A DNA stretch of 64,000 nucleotides from Leishmania mexicana MHOM/GT/2001/U1103 (lineage: Eukaryota; Euglenozoa; Kinetoplastea; Trypanosomatida; Trypanosomatidae), in assembly GCF_000234665.1 (NCBI RefSeq), contig NC_018332.1, positions 1-64,000 of the forward strand, given 5' to 3'. Below, piece after piece: positions 1 to 8,307 of this stretch. How positions within the stretch are numbered: the stretch's first letter is position 1; each line of letters starts with the position of its first letter. A program made the position numbers and the translations under genes. The notes under the pieces were generated by a model. That model had not been told where the DNA came from, ran no database searches, and was given only the letters and a program-made list of their open reading frames with translations.

Positions 1-432
1 TCACAACAACACCCGTACCCGTACCCTAACCCTAACCCTAACCCTAACCCTAACCCGTACCCTCCCCCGTACCATAACACACGCACACAACAACCTTTAA
101 TAGACCACACACACCAAGTCACAACAACACCCGTACCCGTACCCTAACCCTAACCCTAACCCTAACCCTAACCCTAACCCTAACCCTAACCCTAACCCTA
201 ACCCTAACCCTAACCCTAACCCGTACCCTCCCCCGTACCATAACACACGCACACAACAACCTTTAATAGACCACACACACCAAGTCACAACAACACCCGT
301 ACCCTAACCCTAACCCTAACCCTAACCCTAACCCTAACCCTAACCCTAACCCTAACCCTAACCCTAACCCTAACCCTAACCCGTACCATAACACACGCTC
401 ACAACAACCTTTAATAGACCACATACACCAAG
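1..432. repeat. Telomeric CCCTAA tracts interleaved with a telomere-associated repeat
   Basis: Three runs of the hexamer CCCTAA (about 22-57, 140-221 and 300-381) read 5'->3' into the chromosome, the orientation expected for a left telomere. Between them lies an ~85-base non-hexamer block beginning CCGTACCCTCCCCCGTACCA and ending CACCAAGTCACAACAACACC. The landmark TCACAACAAC recurs at 1, 119 and 285, so the composite units are 118 and 166 bases long and differ mainly in hexamer number. A diverged last copy (about 380-432) lacks the CCCTCCC part and ends in CACCAAGG. This is the layout of Leishmania telomere-associated (LCTAS-type) repeats. The window begins inside a unit, so the physical end is not reached. 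Confidence 0.95.
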
Positions 433-3366
433 GGATAAAAGCAACACCACCACCACCATTACAATTCTCCACACACGCCCGCACACAGCGCAGCAGCAAC
501 GCAAATAGCCCACAATACACACAAATACGGCAGCTGGCCAAACACACACAACGGGTAGGGCCACGAGCACCCCTTTTTACGCCCCACCACGTCACAGCGG
601 CAAGGCGCGCAAGCACACCTGTGCACAGATAGGCCTTAACGTTGGCACCTGTGCGCATGCACATTCGGGAACGCATTTCCCACCGGCGCTGAATCCTCTT
701 GAGGGTGCTTCTGTGGGGTTGACAAGTTGCGGGCCAGTGGGCGTGAAAAAGGGTAGCCAAGGACGCCTCTGGAGTAGAAGGGTGCCGACCTGGACGATAT
801 TGGCGCAATCGGCTCCCAAGGCGCAACAAGGCTGACAGACTCTACGCGATCGCGCTGAACCGCATGAAAACCGGTTTTTTTTTGCCAGCGGCTGGCGTGG
901 TTATGGCTGGCCAAAAAGGAATCCCACGCGCCCCCGCAAGCAACGATTAAACGCGCGACCAAACCCCTAACGCCGGCGTACTGCGAGATGCCCAGAATGA
1001 TGAAGGCAATTACAGCATAGGGAAAGGGATAACCGGCAGCAGGCGCCCGTGCTCTTTGAAGAGCGTTTCTGTCCGAGCAATAAAAGCAGAGTGTGGACGC
1101 GTGAACGGAAAGCCGACATTCGCGAAATGGCATTCTTGTAGTAGAGAAAATCTTCACCGCGGAAGCTGCGTAAGAAAGAGTCTGTCGTATGTGACCCTCC
1201 GTCGCGCAGCGGGGTGCCGATGCAGACCGCCCTTTGGAAGCGGCAGGGTTAAAACACTGAGCGGTGCGAAAGCAGCAGTGGGGAAGTTCATGGAACTGGT
1301 TGGAAGGATTTGTGGCGGAAACAACGGTGCCACAGCCTAGGTATCCGGGAGTCTTTGTCCCGCATCCTCTTTTGCGCCGCGGCAGGCGCCTTCGGACGCC
1401 CCATCGCAAGGAGCCCCCCCCCGCCCCAGCGCCGCCCGCGCACCGCCGATGCCGCGCGACTGACCGCGCCACAGCCAGGCAGCAAAAACCCGCAGAGATC
1501 CAACGAGAGTGATGCTGACACGCGGAATCGTCTCGTCGCGCCAAAAGGTGCACGACGAAAGCCACCGTTGACCGGAGAACGCCTTCAGCCTTTGAAGACA
1601 AATACTGGCACTGTCTTTGGCGTGATGCGAAACGTTGCGAGAGACACGGTTGCCACTTCTCTCTTGGTTTTGCGTATTGCTGGCGGCGTGTTTGCATGCG
1701 TCTCTCCCGAAGCGCGGCCCTTGCCATCGCCAACCGGCGGTGCACAGGCGATGCGGGGAAGTTAAAGGGGGCCATGAACACTACGGCTTGTTCCCCAAAC
1801 GGCCACGCTCCGCAGGAAAGGCGTAGTGGATAGGGGTGCTGATGACGACAGTGTTCGGGTTAGACGAACATCAACACAGTCGACAGCCAAAGGGTCGCAG
1901 TACAGCGCGCACTTGCCGAAAAAGGTTTAGGGGCGGTGCTGATCATCATGCTCCGCAACAAATGCAAGTTTATCATGTCGCCACCATCCCTTTTCCCAGA
2001 AATGGAACGACGCCGCAATAGGCGGCTAGGTCCATCGGAGGCATGGGGTGCGCATGCCAAAGGCGCGGTAACTGGGAATGTGTTTCGGAGGGAAATCCCC
2101 CAACCCACCCAACTGCAAAGCCCTACGCTGACCGAGGGCGGTATCGCCTGTCGGTGTTTCTTCTGCATCGGCTTGATGCGCGCCAGCGGGCACAGTTGGC
2201 GTGCCATGGTGGAGGTGCACAAAGAGCTTTGACGAGCCCCGGGTTTGTTTGGCGGTTTTCGCAGAATGCCAAGCAAGGTAGACGTGCTGGTACTGTGTTC
2301 CCTGGCACAGTCGAAGAATCCCCCGGGAACGTTCGATAGGCAGGCGCGGACGTTGCCAAAGGCCCCCCCCAGGACCACCGCCCACGAAGCACAGCCGCCC
2401 AGCCGCCGCCACCATTCACAAGAACGCCATTCTTTCGGCCCTTGGAGGCATGAATGGTGAACACATGCGCGGGTGCGCGCGCTGATGCTGCGTGGACTCG
2501 AGTGTATGGGCGCCGTCAGCCCAAAATCGCGCGAGAGCGGAGGTGCCCGGATATCGATCACCCCCCATCCGGGGAGGCGGCTGCCGAAAGGCAGCCCTAA
2601 ACCCCTGTACGTGATCACCGAACCGCAATTCGGCTTGATGAAGGCTTCGCTTACCTTCTCTGAACTCGGCCTCCTCTGTGAGTCCCCTGTAGTGCCCTTG
2701 CCGCGTCATCGTGATCATTTTTTTTTCGTTTCTCGGGAACACAACGATACTTTTGCCTTTCCGTGCTCTTTGAAGCGAGGTGTCACGGTGTAGCGGTGTT
2801 GAGGTCTGGAATGAATCTCGATTTCGTGGCCCTCCTCGGGATCCTGCTCAATGTGAGGCGGGACGTGTTGGGCACGTTTCCCGTTCACGGTCAGGATCCT
2901 TTTCCGGTTATCTGGCTGCGCAACGCAGCCGATTGCTTGCCCGCTATCTAAAGGCATGGCGCCTGATTTTCTCGGGAAGCGTAAAGGCGAAGCTACGGGT
3001 GTCCAGTTTATTATCAAGAGCGCGACAAGGTTTTCCCTTGGTTTTTGCTTTGTTCTGCACAACGGCGAGGAATGCTATTCATCTCGAAGAGATTCTGAGG
3101 TACTCTTGGCAGTGGAGTGGATGTTACCACGACTGTGCGGTGCTTTGCTTCGGCCTGACAGAAAGGATGAGGCTGCCTGCCGACACTGCTACTTTCACTT
3201 CACTTTTCTCCATTTCTTTTTCATTCTGTGCTGTTGCTTCGGCGGAATCTTTCACCTTATTTCGCGGACCGTTTGCATGAGATTCGCCTGCGCTTGTGCT
3301 GGGATAGAATTACTTTTCCTGCCTTGCAGCCACGCAAATCATTAGCGGGTGACGTAGAATGAAATA
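433..3366. other. Subtelomeric spacer without a credible gene
   Basis: About 2.9 kb between the last telomere-associated repeat and the first gene. It has mixed base composition and lacks the long pyrimidine runs of the later spacers until about 3190. Every reading frame is broken or gives Arg/Cys/Ser-rich translations without motifs. It holds several short hairpins, including GGCTGCC-GAAA-GGCAGCC at 2579-2596, and a 15-base exact direct repeat (1047-1061 and 2761-2775). Because all downstream genes point away from the telomere, the transcription start region of the array is expected here (inference; no promoter motif is visible). Confidence 0.7.
3190..3281 (+). promoter_or_regulatory. Polypyrimidine tract and probable first trans-splice acceptor of the array
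   Basis: A C/T-rich run at 3190-3232 is followed by AG at 3280-3281, 85 bases before the first gene. It is the first clear polypyrimidine/AG arrangement after the telomere and so probably marks the first mRNA of the polycistron. Confidence 0.5.
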
Positions 3367-5019
3367 ATGCGCCGTGTATTTTCAAGCACGCTGCGTGGTT
3401 GCCACTATCGATGGCTTACTCTCCGACCACAGTCCACCGTGAATCCGGTGCGGTATCCTCTCGGTTATGTTCCTGTGGACGGAAGTGAATCGATTGACTC
3501 GGTGTATGCGCTCCTGAAGCAAGGTCACTTTGTGGCACCGCTGAATCGAATCGAGATGATTCACAAGGTAAGCGTGGGAACACGAGCCTTGTGTAGATCG
3601 GAGTACCCCGTTGTCTCGGCTCAAGATGTGCTGACGTTGCACCTGCGGGAGAAAGAGATCCTCGGTCGTGTTCTCATTCGGCGCGATTTTTGGACGCTCG
3701 ATGACTTCAACGACGCCGAGCTGAATCAGAGCTTTGGTGTGCAGAATCTGTACTTTGATAACTACAAGTGGTCCCAAGTTCTGTGGCGGCGCTTTCAGGC
3801 ATATGTGGAGGAGTATTTTCCCGTATCAGAGCACACGCACCTGCTTTACAGCGAGTACGTGCAGCTCGTGCGCAGTTTCTCCTCGTTTGAGCAGGGGACC
3901 TTGGTAAAGCCGGCGCTGCCAAAGTCTGTTCGGCTGCACTTACCCTATGGTGCGCTGCTGCCTAGCAAATTCACCCAGGAGCCGATTTTGCTGCTCAAAA
4001 ACTGGCTTCATAATTTCCGTGGTCCCCTCATGTTGCACAAGGCCCTTGTTCTGAATGCGTGCTCAGGTGTTCTGGCGTTTGCCACAAAGGTTTGTCATGT
4101 GCCAATGGTGCGCGGAGTGGACTCTCGCCCTCGATTCATTGAGGCGTGTCGGAAGAACGCCGCTCGCTCACCAAAACTGGCGAATGTCAGCTTTCAGGTG
4201 GCGGAGATGTTCCCGGAAGTCCCGGACGAGATGAAGGATGGGCCCCGAAAGGGGAAATACGACCTTGTAATTTTTTACCCGGATGAGGAGATTGTGTCTG
4301 CGCTATGGGATGGTGAGAACGACGCCTTTGCGCCAACCGCACAGGGCTATGCTGGGAAACTGGAGGAGTTTTTCGAGAAGGTGACCCCACATCTTACGGA
4401 GAACGGTGTGATTGCGGTGTGTTGTACGAATATTCACGCACTGTTGTTTCCGGACTACCCACACCCCGTCGAGTATGAGGTGAAGATCAATCGGCGATTT
4501 GTCATCCTGGATTATTATGACGCCCCAGCACGGTTCTCTGGCAATATTCGCACAAAGTATTTGGAGCCGGCGATTGAATGTCATCCCGAGTTGAAGAAGA
4601 AACTGCGCTCCGAGCTGTGGATTTTGCACAAGACGGAGTCGATTGGTCACTTTGGGTTCATTCACGGCATCCCTGGCGCCAAGCCACCGAGTATGGAAAA
4701 GTGGCGGACGAAGAATATGGGATTGGAGCGGCAGAAAGCGTTGAAGGAGCACGTGCGCTTGATGGGCGGTGACTGGGGAAACTACAAGAGTCGCCTTATC
4801 AGGATGCTTCAGGAGCAGACAGATGAGCCGGAAGACGATGTAGCAGAGGCCGTTCGAATGACTCTGGACCCAACGTATCCGGCCATTCTGGCGGAGCGCG
4901 CACGCAAGGCGGTGGAGGTGCGAGAGAAGGAAAGAGAGGAATTTCACCGCTCTGTAGTCGTCGAGTACGGCGACCGCTCTCCGAGGGAGACGTTTCGGAG
5001 GAGAAACGTCTCATCGTGA
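3367..5019 (+). CDS. Mitochondrial SAM-methyltransferase-like protein
   Basis: Encodes 550 residues. The first ~25 are rich in Arg/Ser/Thr and lack acids, as in a mitochondrial presequence. Residues ~220-360 resemble a class I methyltransferase fold: a glycine-poor motif I (LNACSGVLAFA, about 228-238), a motif II-like VRGVDSRPRFIEACRKNAAR and a motif IV-like YDLVIFYPDEE. Motif I lacks the usual acidic residue and GxGxG, so catalysis is doubtful. The basic C-terminus is charged and probably helical. Mitoribosome assembly in trypanosomatids uses several such degenerate methyltransferases (Rsm22/METTL17-like), which is a plausible but unproven role. The last codons form a perfect 10-base inverted repeat (4987-5012). 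It is the first gene of the plus-strand array. The ATG at 3367 follows a pyrimidine tract and AG. Confidence 0.85.
   Translation: MRRVFSSTLRGCHYRWLTLRPQSTVNPVRYPLGYVPVDGSESIDSVYALLKQGHFVAPLNRIEMIHKVSVGTRALCRSEYPVVSAQDVLTLHLREKEILGRVLIRRDFWTLDDFNDAELNQSFGVQNLYFDNYKWSQVLWRRFQAYVEEYFPVSEHTHLLYSEYVQLVRSFSSFEQGTLVKPALPKSVRLHLPYGALLPSKFTQEPILLLKNWLHNFRGPLMLHKALVLNACSGVLAFATKVCHVPMVRGVDSRPRFIEACRKNAARSPKLANVSFQVAEMFPEVPDEMKDGPRKGKYDLVIFYPDEEIVSALWDGENDAFAPTAQGYAGKLEEFFEKVTPHLTENGVIAVCCTNIHALLFPDYPHPVEYEVKINRRFVILDYYDAPARFSGNIRTKYLEPAIECHPELKKKLRSELWILHKTESIGHFGFIHGIPGAKPPSMEKWRTKNMGLERQKALKEHVRLMGGDWGNYKSRLIRMLQEQTDEPEDDVAEAVRMTLDPTYPAILAERARKAVEVREKEREEFHRSVVVEYGDRSPRETFRRRNVSS
4987..5012 (+). other. 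Perfect 10-bp inverted repeat at the end of a CDS
   Basis: GAGACGTTTC, six-base loop, GAAACGTCTC. It lies inside the last codons of the methyltransferase-like gene, ending 4 bases before the TGA at 5017. Confidence 0.75.
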
Positions 5020-5631
5020 AACTGCTATCCGTGGGAGTGCGTATATCAGATACTCTTCACATGCCTTGTGTTTTTCTTTGGCTTCTCATAATTGTGTAGT
5101 GCTGTGCCCCACGAGGATAGAGTCCGAATTCTTGCCCAAGCGCCACGCCTCTCGAACCTAGTCAGCAAATTGGCGGGAAGTAGTTTCGTGAGTCGCGCCC
5201 AACATTGTTGGCAATCGAGTTTCTCACTCCGGACGTACGTGGATGAGACTCAAGCGATGATGCATCAAGCCGGACGACTTTCGTCTCATGGATGACCGTG
5301 TTGTTGTAGGTCGAAGGCTACCGTACTTTTGTTTTGTCCTTTTTCTTTCCTGCGCCTTTCTAGGGGCTTCTGGACCGCTCCAGACATTAGCTGATTATAG
5401 GTGCAGTGGTTATTGGATCTGTTTTGTGTTTTAGAACACGCAAAGGAAGTGAGTTTTTTTTCTCTGCACTCTTACTTGTGCAGGCATAGCAGCCGGCGTA
5501 TCGCAAGGGATTCTTTAGCATAGCTCAGGGAGTGTTTCTCGGGGTACTGGAGTCTTTTAAAGTGCAGTTCGCTGCTCTTTTTCGGTCTGTACGTACTCGT
5601 TCATCTGAAGTAGCAGTTCACTCCCGTATCC
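5020..5631 (+). promoter_or_regulatory. Intergenic spacer with two trans-splice acceptor candidates
   Basis: Contains pyrimidine runs at 5328-5361 (AG at 5362-5363) and 5453-5480 (AG at 5482-5483), both suitable for spliced-leader addition to the next gene. No ORF with coding character is present. Confidence 0.55.
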
Positions 5632-6042
5632 ATGGAGGTGGTCGAGGAGTTCTTGCGTCTACGTCGGGAGGGCAAGGGCGAAGAGGCATACAAGCTTTTA
5701 GCCCCCGGCGCATCTATGGGGTGCCCGTGGGGCGGAATGCACCATGGCCCGCGCGTCCACGATCTACTGATAGATGAGGCGCGATTCGCCAAAAAAGGGT
5801 ATCTTGACTCGGTGCCCATTGAGAAAATTGATGAAGGCACATACCAACGAAAGTTTCAGTGGGACAGAGGAATGGCAGAGTTCGGCAATAGCGGCTATCG
5901 CTTTCTTGGGGTGCTACCAATGTGGAGGGAGCTGTACTTTGTGCGGGATGGTAAAATCGGTCTGGTGACTTCCGATAAGTTACTGAAGAGGAGGTCACTG
6001 GTCCATGCCCTTTTCGGTGCTGGTAGTGGAAAAACGGAGTGA
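5632..6042 (+). CDS. Small NTF2/SnoaL-like protein
   Basis: Encodes 136 residues with no signal peptide or membrane segment. The pattern is an N-terminal helix (EEFLRLRREGKGEEAYKLL), a Gly/His/Pro-rich loop (GCPWGGMHHGP) and then alternating strands ending in a YFVRDGKIGLVTSD-type hairpin. This resembles NTF2-like/SnoaL cone-fold proteins, where the first helix packs on a curved sheet and a late strand pair reads as F-x-DGKI. The assignment is by pattern only. The loop could bind a ligand or metal, but no known active site is recognised. The ATG at 5632 is the only sensible start. Length suits a single NTF2-like domain. It lies between the mitochondrial-type protein and ORC1, with no evident functional link to either. 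Confidence 0.75.
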   Translation: MEVVEEFLRLRREGKGEEAYKLLAPGASMGCPWGGMHHGPRVHDLLIDEARFAKKGYLDSVPIEKIDEGTYQRKFQWDRGMAEFGNSGYRFLGVLPMWRELYFVRDGKIGLVTSDKLLKRRSLVHALFGAGSGKTE

Positions 6043-6583
6043 CGGACATGCCGTCTGTGACTTCAGTGGCGTGTCTTTTCTGTGCCTCAGCGTGATTGTG
6101 GTTGCCGGGTCGCGGGCAGTCGTGCCGTACTGCTTTGTTTGTTTGTATGTTTTCAGTTCTGTGTTGCAGGGATTGCTCAGGCAACGCAGCGATTATGGTA
6201 AACATCTACTGCTGTAGAGCGGCTCTTTGCTTTATAGGAACAAAAGATAGCGGAGTAGGGACTGCGGGCCTTGTCAGTACGTGATCCCTTAGCGTGAAAG
6301 GTTGCGCGGAGATGCACCCTTTGCGTCTTGACTTTGGTATGTGTCAGCTGGTTCGGCGAGAATCGCGCGGTGGGCAGTGTGTGGAAAAGCCGCAGTTTGA
6401 AAGGGATCCCGCCGCCAGGAGGTGGCTTTTGGCGTGCTCTGGGAAGTGACGAGAAACGGCACAATCGCCTCATATTCCTGATCGAATCTACATCGCTTTT
6501 TGTCTGCGGGTTCTCTGATTCTCTGTGCTTTTCGATCTTTGTGGTTTCGCTCCGTAGAGACACGTGTTGCTGCCGTGGCGGAA
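6043..6583 (+). promoter_or_regulatory. Spacer with trans-splice acceptor for ORC1
   Basis: No gene seen. A pyrimidine-rich run at about 6520-6555 ends in AG at 6556-6557, 27 bases before the chosen ORC1 start. The in-frame codons upstream of 6584 therefore lie in or before the splice site and are not coding. Confidence 0.6.
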
Positions 6584-7879
6584 ATGAAGCGGAGCCGGCG
6601 AACGGCCCAGCAGGAGGATGTGATGCGGGCGCTGAAGGAAGGCGTGCAGGCGCTGAGTGTGTCGAGCACGCTCTCCACAAAGGACCTTGTCTGCAGAGGG
6701 GACCACGCACGTGCCATACAGGAATTCCTCGAAGATCCAAAGCATCACACGATGCAAATATTTGGAATGCCTGGTACTGGCAAGACGGCCACCGTAAACT
6801 TTGCGCTGGCGCAACTGGCGTCGCAACGGGGTACCAAACCGACAGCTGTCTTCCTTAACGGCTTTGTTGTTCAAAAGAGCTCTGATATCTACTACACTCT
6901 CCATCATCACTTAACAAAGGCGAGGCTCGGGGCGGTGGAGCCATGCCCGGTAGCGCAGTGCGCTTCGCGCGTCGAAAAGCACTTCCGGCGCGGGTGGGGC
7001 GGCAAGCCTCCTGCTCTGTGCGTAATTGTGGTCGATGAGGTGGATAAAATTCTGGAAAAACATTCAAAGGGACTTTTTAAAGTAGTTGATTGGCTTACTC
7101 TCCCGTACGCAAACTGCAAGCTGATCACCATCTCCAACAGTATGGAACTGCAACTCGATGCGAAAACAAAGAGCCGTCTCGGTGTAGTAAATCAGCTCGT
7201 GTTCTCGTCGTATGGCACTCAAGAGCTGCGTGAGATTCTTTTGCATCGTGTTGGCGCTATTGAGCCGAAACTCTTTGCGGATCAGGCGGTCAATCAGCTC
7301 TGCACGCAAACGGCGTCGCACTATGGTGACGTGCGGCGACTTTTGCAGTCTGCGTCTGCCGCCATTTGTGGTGTTTTGATGCGGATTCAAGATAACACTG
7401 TGGACGTCTCCTCTGCCGATGGCATTATCACGCTGCGCGAGATCCATAGTGTTGTGCGGCAGATTTTCCACGACAGATTTGTCGAGTTTATCACGACTAT
7501 GCGAATGCCTGTCCTCTTTATTACTGTGGCTGTCCTCGGCAAAGAGACAGAGGAGCTCATCAGGAAGAGGGAAGTGGACTGCCGCCTTCCGCTGGAGCGC
7601 CTCCTGGCGATCACGCAGCAGGCGCAGCGGAGGTGTATGAATGTCTCGCGGCCGATTTCTCGGGTCGCCTTCGTGGAGGAAATCGAGCTGCTTCGGCAAG
7701 TCTCTCTGATAGAGGTCTGCATCGGTGAAGATCGCATTCCCATCCGCTGCGCTGATGAGCTTCTTGACGCCAAGGAAGAAGTTTTCGTTTTCCTGCTTCA
7801 GCCGTATCAAATGGTAGTGGACTCCTGTCGCCTGCACGACGCATTTGGCGCTACGTACGGGGCGGCACTGCACTTGTGA
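6584..7879 (+). CDS. ORC1: ORC1/CDC6-like origin recognition AAA+ ATPase
   Basis: Encodes 431 residues, close to the compact ORC1/CDC6 protein of trypanosomatids and archaea. The AAA+ module shows Walker A GMPGTGKT (residues ~61-68), Walker B VIVVDEVDKI (~146-155), a sensor-1-like TISNSMEL and a sensor-2-like GDVRRLLQ. The C-terminal ~130 residues fit a winged-helix DNA-binding domain. It lacks the BAH domain found at the N-terminus of metazoan ORC1. In trypanosomatids this protein replaces separate ORC1 and CDC6 in licensing nuclear replication origins (established for T. brucei ORC1/CDC6). The start at 6584 was chosen because the probable splice acceptor lies at 6556-6557 and the next residues (MKRSRR) form a basic, nuclear-type N-terminus. 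Confidence 0.95.
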   Translation: MKRSRRTAQQEDVMRALKEGVQALSVSSTLSTKDLVCRGDHARAIQEFLEDPKHHTMQIFGMPGTGKTATVNFALAQLASQRGTKPTAVFLNGFVVQKSSDIYYTLHHHLTKARLGAVEPCPVAQCASRVEKHFRRGWGGKPPALCVIVVDEVDKILEKHSKGLFKVVDWLTLPYANCKLITISNSMELQLDAKTKSRLGVVNQLVFSSYGTQELREILLHRVGAIEPKLFADQAVNQLCTQTASHYGDVRRLLQSASAAICGVLMRIQDNTVDVSSADGIITLREIHSVVRQIFHDRFVEFITTMRMPVLFITVAVLGKETEELIRKREVDCRLPLERLLAITQQAQRRCMNVSRPISRVAFVEEIELLRQVSLIEVCIGEDRIPIRCADELLDAKEEVFVFLLQPYQMVVDSCRLHDAFGATYGAALHL

Positions 7880-8307
7880 CAGCCGATTCAACTACATTGG
7901 CGGTGTTTGGTGTGACTCACTGCTGTTAATTTTTTTTTGTTGTGTTGCTGGTAGACGTCATAGAGTACAGCTCATCGGTATGCACCTTCATACCAAAACC
8001 AGTGATGTTCGGAGAACTTGTGAATGAGTATCAGGTGCTTACTTTGTGCGTTGCTTTTAGCACGGCTACGCCTTGCGGGTTGCGCAGAAGAAGCGCGAAC
8101 CTGCGTGTGTCTGTCTGTGTATTGCCGGGTTGCGGTGTTGCGCGCCATTTATCAGGCCTCTGTCACCGGGAATGGAGGGGTTACTCCTCGCGCAAAGTTA
8201 TGAACTCTTTTCCTGCTTGAGCACATCCTTTTCTTTCACCTTTTTAACTTTTTCCCCCTCGGGCTTCTTTGTGTTTCCTTTGTCATTCCCGAAAGGAATC
8301 AGTACAG
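7880..8307 (+). promoter_or_regulatory. Spacer with trans-splice acceptor
   Basis: No gene seen. A strong C/T tract at 8220-8288 precedes AG dinucleotides at 8294-8295 and 8301-8302, 6-12 bases before the next start. Confidence 0.6.

Noticed and set aside
97..829. Minus-strand frames through the telomere repeats (Gly-Leu repeats)
   Set aside because: They are simply the translation of TTAGGG repeats.
636..1775. Minus-strand frame open for ~379 codons in the subtelomere
   Set aside because: It is opposite to all other genes, has Arg/Cys/Ser-rich low-information translation, no domain, and no pyrimidine tract on its own upstream side. A chance open frame in GC-rich DNA is more likely.
4303..4947. 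Minus-strand frame inside the methyltransferase-like gene
   Set aside because: It is an antisense shadow of a well-supported CDS, with no independent signals.
5145..5165. TCGAACC on the plus strand as a possible minus-strand tRNA B-box
   Set aside because: The flanking bases do not complete a B-box, and no A-box or cloverleaf fits around it. No other tRNA-like site was found in the window.
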